Shown: positions 43,114 to 52,581, counted from the stretch's first letter. The stretch is DNA of 64,000 bases from VAZQ01 sp035693615 (GCA_035693615.1 DASSGH010000008.1:72293-136292), one strand, 5' to 3'. Translations and numbers: made by a program. Notes: generated by a model from the sequence alone, not told the origin.

Positions 43114-46100
43114 CTAGCGGCGCGGGATTTGCGCGCCGCCGCGGCGGACGGGCGCGTGCGCCGAGCCGCGTGCGGGGACGTCGAGGTCGCTTGCCAGCAA
43201 GTCCGGAAGGCTTGCCGGCGCGGCGATGCGCGGCGGATTGCGGCGGCCGCGGGCGCGGCTGTCGACCTTTTCATCGTGCGGGCGTTTGACCGCGTCGGCG
43301 CGCGCGAGCGCCTCGATCGGCGGCGCATCCTCGGTCAACCGGGCAAGCAGTGAGGTGAGATCGTCGAGCCTTGCCGCGACGACGTGGATCACGTCGGCTT
43401 CCTTCTGCAGTTCTCCGCTCACAGCGATATAACGCGCACCCATAATGACAGGACGAAAGCGCTCGAACGTCTTTGGCCAGACGATGATGTTGGCGACCGC
43501 GGTCTCGTCTTCGATGGTCATGAAGATGACGCCGTTGGCCGAACCCGGCTGCTGGCGAACGGTGACGAGCCCGGAAACGCTGACCCGCGCCGAGGACGGC
43601 AGCAGACGCAGCTCCTCGTTGCGAACGATGCCGCGTCGAGCGAGATCGGCGCGCAGGAATGATGCCGGATGCGGGCGCAGCGACAGTTCGAGAAACCGGT
43701 AGTCATTCACGACCTCTTCGCCGAGCGGCATGGGAGGGAGCCGCACCGCGGGTTCGCGCGGAACCGAAACCTGCGCAGGGGCTTGCGGCAGAGCGGCTGC
43801 CACGCGGAACAACGGCAGATCGTCGTCCCGGTCACCGACGCGGCCGAGCGCTTTTGCCGCCCACAACGCCTGCCGCCGGCTGAGACCGAGCGAGCCGAAG
43901 GCGTCAGCATCGGCGAGGCGCGCGATGATGCGCGGCGACAGGCCGGTGCGCAGCCAGAGATCGCGGACACAGCTGTAGCCGGCGGCGCGGTTCTGCACGA
44001 TGGTTCTGCCATGCTCTTCCGACAGTCCCTTGATCTTGCGGAACCCCAGTCGTAGCGCGTGGGTGGTGCGCATGTCGTCCACCATGTCGCGGTGGAGTGC
44101 ATGCACGCGCGCCGCCGGTTGCGGGCCGGGCTCGAGCGTGGCATCCCAGTGGGAATGGTTGATGTCGACCGGACGCACTTCGACGCCGTGCTCGCGCAGG
44201 TCGCGCACGATTTGCGACGGCGCGTAGAACCCCATCGGTTGCGCATTGAGCAGTGCCGCCGCAAACACGTCCGGATAACGGCACTTGAGCCAGGCCGAAG
44301 CATAAACCAGCAGCGCGAAGCTCGCGGCGTGACTTTCCGGAAAGCCGTATTCGCCGAAACCCTCGATCTGACTGAAGCAGCGCTCGGCGAAGTCACGCGG
44401 ATAATTCCTCGCCACCATTCCTTCGATCATCTTGCTCTTGAACATGCCGATGGTGCCGGTGCGCTTGAAGGTCGCCATCGCGCGGCGCAGCTTGTCGGCT
44501 TCGCCCGGCGTGAAGCCGCCGGCCACGATGGCGATCTTCATCGCCTGCTCCTGGAACAAGGGGACGCCAAGCGTCTTGTCGAGGACCGCTTTGAGCTCCT
44601 CTGACGGATAGGTCACTGGCTCGAGTCCCTGCCGGCGGCGCAGATAGGGATGCACCATGTCGCCCTGGATCGGGCCCGGTCGCACGATCGCGACTTCGAT
44701 GACGAGATCGTAGAATTTCTCCGGCTTTAGACGCGGCAGCATCGACATCTGCGCACGGCTTTCGACCTGAAATACGCCAAGCGAGTCGGCGCGTTGCAAC
44801 ATGCGATAAACGGCGGGATCCTCTTTCGGTATCGTAGCGAGGTCGAAATATCCCTGCCCGGGGTCTTGCCCTTCGCGGAAGGAACGGAACGAAAGGTCAT
44901 AGTGCGTCTCGGTCAGCTCGAATGCCTTGCGCAGGCACGTGAGCATGCCCAGCCCAAGCACATCGACCTTGAGGATGCCGAGCGCGTCGAGATCATCCTT
45001 GTCCCACTCGACGAAGGTGCGGTCCTGCATCGCGCCATTGCCGATCGGAACCACCTCGTCGAGCCGGCTGCGGGTGATGACGAACCCACCGACATGCTGC
45101 GAGAGATGGCGCGGGAAGGATTGGATCTCGAGGGCGAGCGCGCGCATTTTCTGCATACGCGGGCTGTTCACGTCGATGCCGGCGCGCACCAGTTCGGCGC
45201 TGCGCACGCCGCCGCCGCCCATGCCCCAGATCGAGGAGGAAAGGGCGCCGATCGTGTCTTCCGACAGCCCGAACACCTTGCCGACCTCGCGGATGGCGGA
45301 ACGGCCGCGGTAGGAGACGACGGTTGCGGCTATGCCGGTATGGTCGCGCCCGTAATGCGCGTAAATGTGCTGGATCACCTCCTCGCGGCGCTCGTGCTCG
45401 AAGTCGACGTCGATATCGGGCGGCTCGCCGCGATCCGAGGAGATGAACCGTTCGAACAGCAGGCGGCCGTCCCGCGGGTCCACATCGGTGATGCGCAAGC
45501 AGTAGCAGACCGCGGAGTTCGCCGCCGAGCCGCGGCCTTGACACAGGATGTTTTGGCTCCGCGCGTAACCGACGATGTGATGGACGGTGAGAAAATAAGG
45601 CGCGTATTTGAGCTTGGCGATCAGCGCCAATTCATGATCGAGCGATTGGCGGACGGTATCGGGGATGCCGTCGGGATAGCGCGCGGCGGCGCCCTCCCAG
45701 GCCATATGGACGAGCGCGTCTTGGGGCGTCGCGAAGCCCGCGCGCATCTCTTCGGGGTATTCGTAATGCAGATCATCGAGCGAGAAGGTCAGCGTCGCAT
45801 CGAGCGCCGCGGTCTCATCGATCGCTTCCGGCACGTCGCGGAAGAGACGCGCCATCTCGGCGGGCGGCTTGAGATAGCGCTCGGCATTCGCGGCAAGTCG
45901 GCGTCCCGCCGTGTCGATCGTCAGGTGCTTGCGGATGCAGGTGAGCACGTCCTGCAATTCGCGCCGGTCGGGATGGTGATAGATCACGTCGTTGACGGCG
46001 ATGAGCGGCACGGCGGTTTGGCGCGCGAGCGCAGCGCGCCGGGCGAGCCGCGCGCGGTCATTGCCGCGATAGAGCATGGCGGCGGCGAGCCGCACACGGC

Positions 46101-46680
46101 CCCCGGCCGCCTCGCGCAGCAAAGCAATGAGCTCGGTGGTGCCGGCTTTTTTCTCGGTCTTTGCGAGGAGCCGAAGACCATCCCTTGATCCTTCCGGATA
46201 TTGCTCGAGGGCGCCTTGCTTCGCGGCGCGAACGGAGGCGGAGGACGACTGCAGGTTTCGCAGGAAAGGCGGCGCGGGATGCTCCCACGTCGAGCTCTCC
46301 ATCACAATGAGCTCGAGGCCGTCGATATGTTCGAGCAAGTCGTCGCGATAAAGAATGCATTCGCCTTTCTCCGCGCGCAGGTTGCCGCGCGTGAGCAGCC
46401 GGCAGAGCCGTCCCCATGCCGCGCGGTCGCGCGGATAGGCGAGAATGTCAGGCGTGCCGTCGGCAAACACGAGCCGCGCCCCCGGGTGATAGGCAAGCGT
46501 CAATTCTTGCTCGCGTTTGATGAGGTGCGCGCGCACCACGCCCGCCACCGAATTGCGGTCGCAAAGCCCGAGACCGTCGAGCCCGATATGCGCGGCCTGC
46601 AGCATCAGCTCCTCGGCATGCGAGGCGCCGCGCAGGAACGAGAAGTTCGAGGCGACGGCGAATTCGAAATAGTGCGGCAT
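43114..46680 (-). CDS. dnaE2: Error-prone DNA polymerase DnaE2
   Basis: A 1188-residue alpha-subunit paralogue that replicates past lesions. It begins with the PHP domain (FEFAVASNFSFLRGASHAEEL, LCDRNSVAGVVRAH); the catalytic Asp pair is in PPDIDVDFEHERREEV, and the palm continues with NILCQGRGSAANSAVCYCL. A C-terminal OB-fold segment (VSVSGLVTVRQQPGSANGVIFMTIED) is present. No beta-clamp motif is obvious by eye. It is the last gene of the imuA-imuB-dnaE2 cassette; ATG at 46678-46680 is one base from the imuB stop, and an ATG at 46687-46689 overlapping that stop is possible. Expression is expected to be SOS-induced through the LexA box at 49058-49072. Confidence 0.95.
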   Translation of the reverse strand: MPHYFEFAVASNFSFLRGASHAEELMLQAAHIGLDGLGLCDRNSVAGVVRAHLIKREQELTLAYHPGARLVFADGTPDILAYPRDRAAWGRLCRLLTRGNLRAEKGECILYRDDLLEHIDGLELIVMESSTWEHPAPPFLRNLQSSSASVRAAKQGALEQYPEGSRDGLRLLAKTEKKAGTTELIALLREAAGGRVRLAAAMLYRGNDRARLARRAALARQTAVPLIAVNDVIYHHPDRRELQDVLTCIRKHLTIDTAGRRLAANAERYLKPPAEMARLFRDVPEAIDETAALDATLTFSLDDLHYEYPEEMRAGFATPQDALVHMAWEGAAARYPDGIPDTVRQSLDHELALIAKLKYAPYFLTVHHIVGYARSQNILCQGRGSAANSAVCYCLRITDVDPRDGRLLFERFISSDRGEPPDIDVDFEHERREEVIQHIYAHYGRDHTGIAATVVSYRGRSAIREVGKVFGLSEDTIGALSSSIWGMGGGGVRSAELVRAGIDVNSPRMQKMRALALEIQSFPRHLSQHVGGFVITRSRLDEVVPIGNGAMQDRTFVEWDKDDLDALGILKVDVLGLGMLTCLRKAFELTETHYDLSFRSFREGQDPGQGYFDLATIPKEDPAVYRMLQRADSLGVFQVESRAQMSMLPRLKPEKFYDLVIEVAIVRPGPIQGDMVHPYLRRRQGLEPVTYPSEELKAVLDKTLGVPLFQEQAMKIAIVAGGFTPGEADKLRRAMATFKRTGTIGMFKSKMIEGMVARNYPRDFAERCFSQIEGFGEYGFPESHAASFALLVYASAWLKCRYPDVFAAALLNAQPMGFYAPSQIVRDLREHGVEVRPVDINHSHWDATLEPGPQPAARVHALHRDMVDDMRTTHALRLGFRKIKGLSEEHGRTIVQNRAAGYSCVRDLWLRTGLSPRIIARLADADAFGSLGLSRRQALWAAKALGRVGDRDDDLPLFRVAAALPQAPAQVSVPREPAVRLPPMPLGEEVVNDYRFLELSLRPHPASFLRADLARRGIVRNEELRLLPSSARVSVSGLVTVRQQPGSANGVIFMTIEDETAVANIIVWPKTFERFRPVIMGARYIAVSGELQKEADVIHVVAARLDDLTSLLARLTEDAPPIEALARADAVKRPHDEKVDSRARGRRNPPRIAAPASLPDLLASDLDVPARGSAHAPVRRGGAQIPRR

Positions 46681-46681
46681 G

Positions 46682-48247
46682 TCACGCATACAGTCCGTGC
46701 ACAAACCAACGCGGCGGCGACAATGCCGTGTCGCGGTAAAGACCCGCGCGGAACAGCCAGAAGCGCAGCCCCGCCGTGTCCTCGACGTGGAAATAGTCGC
46801 GCGCCGGGCCGCCGTCCTCGCTCCACCAGACGCCTTCAATGCGTTCGGGTCCTTCGGCGCGAACGACTTCGTGCAGGGCGCGGCGCCAGCGGAAGCGCGC
46901 CGGCGGGCCGTCGGGCACGAGGGCGAAGACGTCGGCGATGGGCTCGGGTTTGGCGAGCAAACGCAACGGACGCTGGCTCAATCCAGCCTCGGCGCGGAAG
47001 CGGCGGAACGCATCCCAGCCGAATTCGGCTCGCGTCATGGCCTGCGCCGGCACGGACGCGGCGGCAAGCTCGGGAATGTGACTGTCGCGGGCGACGAGCC
47101 GCGAAACCCGTCGCCGCCCCAGCCGCGCGCTCAGGCGATCGATCAGGCGGTCGAGTCCGGCCTGATCTTCGCGCGTGCCGAGGCTGATCTGCTCGTCTGC
47201 GCAGGTCTCAGCATTGAGCACCGAGAGCCGCGCCAGATCGAAGCCGAAACCCGGATCGATTTCGTCGCCGAGCGCGGCGAGCCGCTCGACGAACAGCGCG
47301 CGGATCGCCTGCGGGTTGCGCAGCGGCCGCGAGGTGCCGACCACGATGCGCTTGACCGCGCCATCGGTGCGAAAAAGGGCAAGCTCGAGCCGCCGCGCGC
47401 CGTCGCCGCGCGTGGTCAACGCCGTCTCGAGCCGCGCCGCGAGCCGCTCGACGCATGCGAGCACGTCCTCCTCGCGTGCGATCGGCTCATGAAAACTTTT
47501 CTCCGCGACATAGGGCGGGACCGGCAGGCGCGGGGTCAGCGGCTCGTCTTCGCGGCCGAGCGCACGATCGAGCTGGCGCAAGAGATCGGCACCGAAACGG
47601 GCAGCAAGCGGCGAACGCGGCAGATCGAGGATGTCGCCGACGCGTTTGAAGCCGAGGCGCGCCAGCGCGGCGACGGTCTCGCCCGGCAGCCGTAGCGCTG
47701 GGAGCGGCAAGGGCGCAAGACGTTCACGCGGGTCGCCACTCGCCTCCGCCATGGTCTGCGCATCGCCGAAGCGTGCCGCCGCGGAGGCTGCGCCGATGCT
47801 TGCGGCAATGGCGGCGCGCGCAGACAAGCCCAGACGCGTTATCCGCGCGAGGAGATCGTCGCGAAGCTTCTCCTCGCCGCCGAAAAGATGCGCGCAGCCG
47901 CCGATGTCGAGCAAGATGCCGTCGGGCGGATCGACGGCGACGAGCGGGGTGTAGCGTTGGCAGGCATCGGCGATGGCGTCGAGCAGGCGCGCGTCGGCGT
48001 CCCGGTCTTCCGGAACGGCGGTGAGCGTCGGATGCATGGCGCGGGCCTGCGCCAGCGCGAGACCGGTGGCGAGTCCGAGCCGCTCCGCCGCGACGTCGAC
48101 CGCGAGCAGGAGATCGAGGTTGCCGCGCTTGCCGACTACGACGAGGGGACAAGGCGCCTCACGCCACTGCCGTGCGATGCGGTCGGTCGAAAGCCGCTCC
48201 AGCCATAGGCTCAGAATGCGTTGCGAGCTCGAAACGCTGCTCCACAC
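46682..48247 (-). CDS. imuB: ImuB, Y-family polymerase-like mutasome subunit
   Basis: A 521-residue protein of the DinB/ImuB family. It has the Y-family N-terminal fold (RILSLWLERLSTDRIARQW, LLLAVDVAAERLGLATGLALAQ) but not the acidic catalytic triad of active Y polymerases; ImuB is a non-catalytic hub that links DnaE2 to the clamp and ImuA. The C-terminal half includes the PLRLLAKPEPIADVFAL segment. No ATG suits the start; a GTG at 48245-48247 precedes the conserved region and gives an 89-base overlap with imuA. An alternative is a rare start codon closer to 48200. It lies between imuA and dnaE2. Confidence 0.92.
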   Translation of the reverse strand: MWSSVSSSQRILSLWLERLSTDRIARQWREAPCPLVVVGKRGNLDLLLAVDVAAERLGLATGLALAQARAMHPTLTAVPEDRDADARLLDAIADACQRYTPLVAVDPPDGILLDIGGCAHLFGGEEKLRDDLLARITRLGLSARAAIAASIGAASAAARFGDAQTMAEASGDPRERLAPLPLPALRLPGETVAALARLGFKRVGDILDLPRSPLAARFGADLLRQLDRALGREDEPLTPRLPVPPYVAEKSFHEPIAREEDVLACVERLAARLETALTTRGDGARRLELALFRTDGAVKRIVVGTSRPLRNPQAIRALFVERLAALGDEIDPGFGFDLARLSVLNAETCADEQISLGTREDQAGLDRLIDRLSARLGRRRVSRLVARDSHIPELAAASVPAQAMTRAEFGWDAFRRFRAEAGLSQRPLRLLAKPEPIADVFALVPDGPPARFRWRRALHEVVRAEGPERIEGVWWSEDGGPARDYFHVEDTAGLRFWLFRAGLYRDTALSPPRWFVHGLYA

Positions 48248-49037
48248 TGTTCCACTCCACGATCCATGTTCCGAGAGGGCCGCGACGGTTGCGCACGAGA
48301 CGCGCGACAAGACGCGGCGGGCCGATGCCGTGACCGCGCTCGACATTGAGCGAAGATGCCGCGCCGATGATCCAGCGCGTGACGGCGGCGGAGGGTGCGT
48401 CGTCCGGCGCGGTGTACAAGATCAACCCGAGCGCGCTGCCGGCTGCGGCCGCAAGCGCAAGCCGCCGCGTCGCCACCTGGTCGATGCCGCGCGGCCGCAT
48501 TTCGCCGATCACCATTCCGACGGCGCGGCAGCGTAGTGCCTCCTCCATCGCCCAAAGCACGTCACGCGTGCGAGCAGCGGCAACCGTGATCAGCTGCTCG
48601 GGAGCAATCCCGATCCCCTCGACAGCAAGGCCGTAAAGCGCGCCATTCTCAACGAGCGAGAGGTCCTCGGCGATCCAGATCACGTTTCGTCCCGCAGCGG
48701 GAACCGAAATCGCGCCATCGTGCTCGCGCGCCTGCCATGAATTGGGGATCGCGGGCGGTGCTCTGCGCCGCGATGTCATTCGCGCCGCGAGCGCGAGCGC
48801 GAAGATGCTGGCGGCGGCGACTTCCGCCTCCCGCGCGGCGGCGATTTCGTGCAGCGCGCTCGAACCGAACCCGCCGCCGAGCGCGCCGTCGATCGCCGGG
48901 TTGCCGAGCGCAAGCAGTGCGCCGTATTCGCCGGTATGGCCGCCTGGCGCTTCCAGCGCGCAGAGTTGCCGGCGCAGCTGATCGATGCGGGCTGCTGGCT
49001 GTGCAACAGAAGAAGAGTTCAATCGTCCGGTTGCCAT
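48159..49037 (-). CDS. imuA: ImuA, RecA-like mutasome subunit
   Basis: A 292-residue protein of the ImuA/SulA-like group. After an N-terminal helix (RIDQLRRQLCALE) it shows the RecA-like core: GGFGSSALHEIAAA, GRNVIWIAEDLSL, and RRLALAAAAGSALGLILY. The classic Walker A is degenerate, as in other ImuA proteins. It is the first gene of the SOS cassette; its start is 21 bases from a LexA box. The last 89 bases overlap the preferred imuB reading frame. Confidence 0.92.
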   Translation of the reverse strand: MATGRLNSSSVAQPAARIDQLRRQLCALEAPGGHTGEYGALLALGNPAIDGALGGGFGSSALHEIAAAREAEVAAASIFALALAARMTSRRRAPPAIPNSWQAREHDGAISVPAAGRNVIWIAEDLSLVENGALYGLAVEGIGIAPEQLITVAAARTRDVLWAMEEALRCRAVGMVIGEMRPRGIDQVATRRLALAAAAGSALGLILYTAPDDAPSAAVTRWIIGAASSLNVERGHGIGPPRLVARLVRNRRGPLGTWIVEWNSVEQRFELATHSEPMAGAAFDRPHRTAVA

Positions 49038-49057
49038 GGGCTAGAGAGGCCAAGCTT

Positions 49058-49072
49058 GTTCATGCTTTGTTC
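49058..49072. promoter_or_regulatory. LexA (SOS) box of imuA-imuB-dnaE2
   Basis: GTTC at 49058-49061, seven bases, GTTC at 49069-49072, exactly the direct-repeat LexA operator of Alphaproteobacteria. It lies 21-35 bases upstream of the imuA start, so LexA binding would overlap the promoter. Confidence 0.85.
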
Positions 49073-49192
49073 TATTGATTCCCGAGCCCGCCGACGGCGT
49101 CAAGCGCCCAACTAAGCTATTAAGGGAAGGCTGTTTCCACGCAACCTGCGGATCCCCGGGCCGCCACTATCCCCCCGCGGTCGCTCTCGGCC

Positions 49193-50332
49193 CTACGGCT
49201 GGGCAATGATGCTGCGGTCCACGTCGCGCACACTCTTCACGCCGCAGAGCGCCATGCTCACATCGAGTTCGCGGGCGAGGATGTCGATCGCCGCGGCCAC
49301 TCCCGCCTCGCCGCCGGCACCGAGACCATAGATGTAAGAGCGGCCGATCAGACAGGCGCGCGCACCGCACGCGAGCGCGCGCAGCACGTCTTGCCCGGAG
49401 CGGATGCCGCCGTCGAACATCACCTCGATGACGTCGCCCACCGCATCGACCACTTTGGGCAGCGCCGAGATGGAGGAGGGCGCGCCGTCGAGTTGGCGGC
49501 CGCCGTGATTTGAGACCACGAGGGCGCCGGCGCCGGTCTTGGCGGCAATGCGGGCATCCTCCACGTCGAGGACGCCCTTGAGGATGAGCTTGCCTGGCCA
49601 CAGCCCGCGGATCCACTCGACGTCCTTCCAGTTCAACGTCGGATCGAATTGACTCGAGGTCCATTGCGCCAGCGAATTTACGTTTTCCATGCCGCGCACA
49701 TGCCCGGCGAGGTTGCCGAAGGTCTTGCGCTTGCCGCGCAGGACCGATAGCGCCCACGCCGGTTTGGTCGCGATATCGACGATGTTGGCGAGCCTGATCT
49801 GCGGCGGCACCGTCATGCCGTTGCGGAGATCACAGTGGCGTTGGCCGAGCACCTGAAGGTCCACAGTGAGCATCAGCGCGCTGCATTTTGCCGCCGCCGC
49901 GCGCTCGATCAGCGCGCGGATGAAGCCGCGGTCCTTCATCACGTAGAGCTGAAACCAGAACGGCTTGTCGACCGCCTGCGCCACGTCCTCGATCGAGCAA
50001 ATCGACATGGTGGAGAGCGTGAACGGAATGCCGGCTGCCTGCGCCGCCCGACAGGCCAGAATTTCTCCGTCGCCGTGCTGCATGCCGCAGAGGCCGATTG
50101 GCGCGAGTGCCAGCGGCAACGAAACCCGCTCGCCCATGATGGTCGTGCCGAGATCGCGTTGCGAGACATCGACGAGCACGCGCTGGCGCAGCTTGATGTC
50201 TTCGAGGTCTGCGCGGTTCGCGCGCAGCGTCCCCTCCCCGTAGGAGCCGGCCTCGGCGTATTCGAAGAAGGCGCGCGGCACCTTGCGGGCTGCCGTCCGA
50301 CGCAGGTCCTCGATGCAAGCCACGCTCCGCAT
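49193..50332 (-). CDS. FMN-dependent alpha-hydroxy acid oxidase/dehydrogenase
   Basis: A 379-residue TIM-barrel flavoprotein of the lactate dehydrogenase LldD/glycolate oxidase family. It begins SVACIEDLRRTAARKVPRAFFEYAEAGS, contains LALAPIGLCGM and SALMLTVDLQVLGQRHCD, the proton-abstracting His in VSNHGGRQLDG and the FMN phosphate loop DGGIRSGQDVLRAL and LIGRSYIYGL. I start it at ATG 50330-50332; the open frame continues upstream without family similarity. It oxidises an L-2-hydroxyacid to the 2-ketoacid at the inner membrane or in the cytoplasm. Confidence 0.92.
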   Translation of the reverse strand: MRSVACIEDLRRTAARKVPRAFFEYAEAGSYGEGTLRANRADLEDIKLRQRVLVDVSQRDLGTTIMGERVSLPLALAPIGLCGMQHGDGEILACRAAQAAGIPFTLSTMSICSIEDVAQAVDKPFWFQLYVMKDRGFIRALIERAAAAKCSALMLTVDLQVLGQRHCDLRNGMTVPPQIRLANIVDIATKPAWALSVLRGKRKTFGNLAGHVRGMENVNSLAQWTSSQFDPTLNWKDVEWIRGLWPGKLILKGVLDVEDARIAAKTGAGALVVSNHGGRQLDGAPSSISALPKVVDAVGDVIEVMFDGGIRSGQDVLRALACGARACLIGRSYIYGLGAGGEAGVAAAIDILARELDVSMALCGVKSVRDVDRSIIAQP

Positions 50333-50497
50333 GGCCGCGATTTGTAGCACGATCACGAACCAGGGAAGAGCAATCAGGAGCGGGGGAAAGCCGCCTGATC
50401 GCCGAGTCCTAGGCGCCCGGACCCGAAACGCAGGCCACGGTCGGGGCGTTGTTACCCGCAGGAGCCGCGCGTGCGCCGCTTGGCGGGAGAGAGATGC

Positions 50498-50684
50498 ATG
50501 GCAGAGCCGAAACACACCGCCGAGGGGGAGCCCGACGACAAGGCTAAGCGTAGTCGCGAGGAGGCGCGCCAACGCAGGCTCGAGCGCTCGCTCGAGAAGG
50601 GGGCTCGAGGACAGCTTTCCCGCGTCCGATCCGGTCAACGTCACTCAGCCCGTGCCCTCGCACCGCAAGGCCGGGAGAGAATAG
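50498..50684 (+). pseudogene. Small conserved protein gene with a one-base frameshift
   Basis: An ATG at 50498 after GGGAGAGAG opens a frame coding MAEPKHTAEGEPDDKAK and then a charged helix (RSREEARQRRLERSLEKG). In the next frame, from about 50600, the sequence continues as LEDSFPASDPVNVTQPVPS to a TAG at 50682-50684. The two parts join perfectly if one G is removed from the G5 run at 50599-50603, giving a protein of about 61 residues. The xLEDSFPASDPVNVTQP ending is a motif I recall in small hypothetical proteins of Hyphomicrobiales. The extra G may be an assembly error, a real mutation, or slippage. Function unknown. Confidence 0.7.
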
Positions 50685-50829
50685 CAAAACCAGCCGCTTA
50701 GGAGCACCACGCCAGTCGGTGCCGCGACCCTTATCCATACCCGCGGAAAGCCCTCGTTTTCTTTGAAGATCTCAGGCAATTGACCTATCCTTCGGTGGGC
50801 AACGTCGCCGCTCGCGGGGATGGGGAAAC

Positions 50830-52170
50830 ATGGCTCGAAAGTACTTTGGGACCGATGGCATCCGCGGTCGTGCCAATGGGAGCATTACCCCGGAACTGGC
50901 GCTCAAGGTGGGGCAGGCGGCGGGGTTGGTCTTTCGCCGCGGCGATTATCGCAACCGCGTGCTGATCGGCAAGGACACCCGTCTCTCCGGTTACATGATC
51001 GAGACGGCGCTGGTGGCCGGCTTCACCTCGGTCGGGCTGGACGTATTCCAGACAGGTCCCATGCCAACCCCCGCCGTCGCCATGCTCACGCGCTCCATGC
51101 GCGCCGATCTCGGCGTGATGATCTCCGCCTCGCACAATCCCTACGACGACAATGGCATCAAGCTGTTCGGGCCTGACGGCTTCAAGCTGTCCGACGAGGT
51201 CGAATACAAGATCGAAGAGCTGGTCGACTCCGAACTGGTCAAGATGTTGGCGAAGAGCGCGGACCTCGGCCGCGCCAGGCGCATCGACGACGGGCAGGGG
51301 CGGTACGTGGAGTTCGCCAAGCGAACGCTGCCGCGCAACCTCTCGCTCGATGGATTACGCGTGGTGGTGGATTGCGCCAATGGCGCGGCCTACAAGGTTG
51401 CACCGCAGGCATTGTGGGAGCTGGGGGCCGAGGTGATCACGCTCGGGGTTGAGCCCGATGGCTTCAACATCAATCGCGAATGCGGCTCGACCGAACCCGC
51501 CCCGCTTTGCCGCAAGGTGAAGGAAATGCGCGCGGATATCGGCATCGCGCTCGACGGTGATGGCGACCGCGTGCTCATCGTCGACGAGCGCGGGCACATC
51601 GTCGATGGCGACCAGTTGCTGGCGGTGATCGCGGAAAGTTGGAAGGCTGACGGCCGCCTGGCCAAGCCGGGCGTCGTCGCCACCGTCATGTCCAATCTCG
51701 GGCTCGAGCGTTATCTCGGGAAACTGGAGATGTCGCTCGCGCGCACGCCGGTCGGCGACCGCTACGTGCTCGAACACATGCGTGCGCACGGCTTCAACGT
51801 CGGGGGCGAGGCGTCGGGCCACATCATCCTGTCCGATTACACCACGACCGGCGATGGGTTGCTTACCGCGCTCCAGGTTTTGGCGGTGGTCAAGAAGCAG
51901 GAGCAGCCGGTGTCGAGCGTCTGCCACCGCTTCGATCCGCTGCCACAAGTGCTCAAGAACGTGCGTTACCGGAGCGGCAAGCCGCTCGAGAGCGTCAAGG
52001 TGCGCAATGCCATCAAAGACGCGCAGGCCCGTCTCGACGGTCATGGCCGGCTGATCGTGCGGTCGTCGGGCACCGAGCCGGTGATCCGCGTCATGGGCGA
52101 GGGTGACGACAAGGTGCTCATCGAGGAGGTGGTGGACGGCATCGTCGACGCCCTCAACAGTGCTGCCTGA
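50830..52170 (+). CDS. glmM: Phosphoglucosamine mutase GlmM
   Basis: A 446-residue enzyme that converts glucosamine-6-phosphate to glucosamine-1-phosphate for peptidoglycan and lipid A. It starts ARKYFGTDGIRGRANG; the phosphoserine loop is ISASHNPYDDNGIK, the Mg loop DGDGDRVLI, and the C-terminal phosphate-binding RSSGTEPVIRVM. All are intact and length is normal. It stands alone here; in relatives it often follows folP and ftsH, which are not present in this window. Confidence 0.97.
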   Translation: MARKYFGTDGIRGRANGSITPELALKVGQAAGLVFRRGDYRNRVLIGKDTRLSGYMIETALVAGFTSVGLDVFQTGPMPTPAVAMLTRSMRADLGVMISASHNPYDDNGIKLFGPDGFKLSDEVEYKIEELVDSELVKMLAKSADLGRARRIDDGQGRYVEFAKRTLPRNLSLDGLRVVVDCANGAAYKVAPQALWELGAEVITLGVEPDGFNINRECGSTEPAPLCRKVKEMRADIGIALDGDGDRVLIVDERGHIVDGDQLLAVIAESWKADGRLAKPGVVATVMSNLGLERYLGKLEMSLARTPVGDRYVLEHMRAHGFNVGGEASGHIILSDYTTTGDGLLTALQVLAVVKKQEQPVSSVCHRFDPLPQVLKNVRYRSGKPLESVKVRNAIKDAQARLDGHGRLIVRSSGTEPVIRVMGEGDDKVLIEEVVDGIVDALNSAA

Positions 52171-52179
52171 GCAGGCAGC
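52162..52179 (+). terminator. Hairpin over the glmM stop codon
   Basis: GCTGCCT (52162-52168), loop GAGC, AGGCAGC (52173-52179), a perfect 7-bp stem that includes the TGA stop. A T-run comes only about 17 bases later, so it may terminate weakly or protect the RNA end. Confidence 0.35.
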
Positions 52180-52365
52180 TCCCTAGGGCTCGTTCGTTTT
52201 TCTCTATCCGATTGCTACCGCTTGCAAAAACGCACGCGCCGCGCCGCGGTGGCTCCGGCCCACATTGGAATAGCTACAAAATCAGCGTTTTGTTTTTGCC
52301 TCCCGCCGCACTCTCATGTATCGACAGTTACATAAAGGACTAACACCCGGGAACAGCTCCCCTCC

Positions 52366-52581
52366 ATGATCGTCTGTTCTTGCAACGTGCTAAGCGACCA
52401 CGACGTGCGCACGGCGCTCGGCCACGCTACGGCGCCACGAAACGCGGGGCAGGTCTATGGCTGCCTCGGCTGCAGCCCCCAGTGCGGCCGCTGCGCGCGC
52501 ACCATCCGCCGCATCATGGACGAGGCCACTGCGGCGGCCGCCTGCGCCGGTTGTCCGGCAACCGCCACCGCCGCTGAATGA
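52366..52581 (+). CDS. bfd: Bacterioferritin-associated ferredoxin Bfd
   Basis: A 71-residue [2Fe-2S] protein. Ligand positions match Bfd: C4 and C6 (VCSCN), C40 and C43 (QCGRC); the segment before the second pair (QVYGCLGCSPQ) has two further Cys. It reduces iron stored in bacterioferritin so that it can be released under iron need. bfr follows at about 110 bases in the same direction, the usual pairing. Extra C-terminal Cys residues are seen (AACAGCPAT). Confidence 0.93.
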   Translation: MIVCSCNVLSDHDVRTALGHATAPRNAGQVYGCLGCSPQCGRCARTIRRIMDEATAAAACAGCPATATAAE

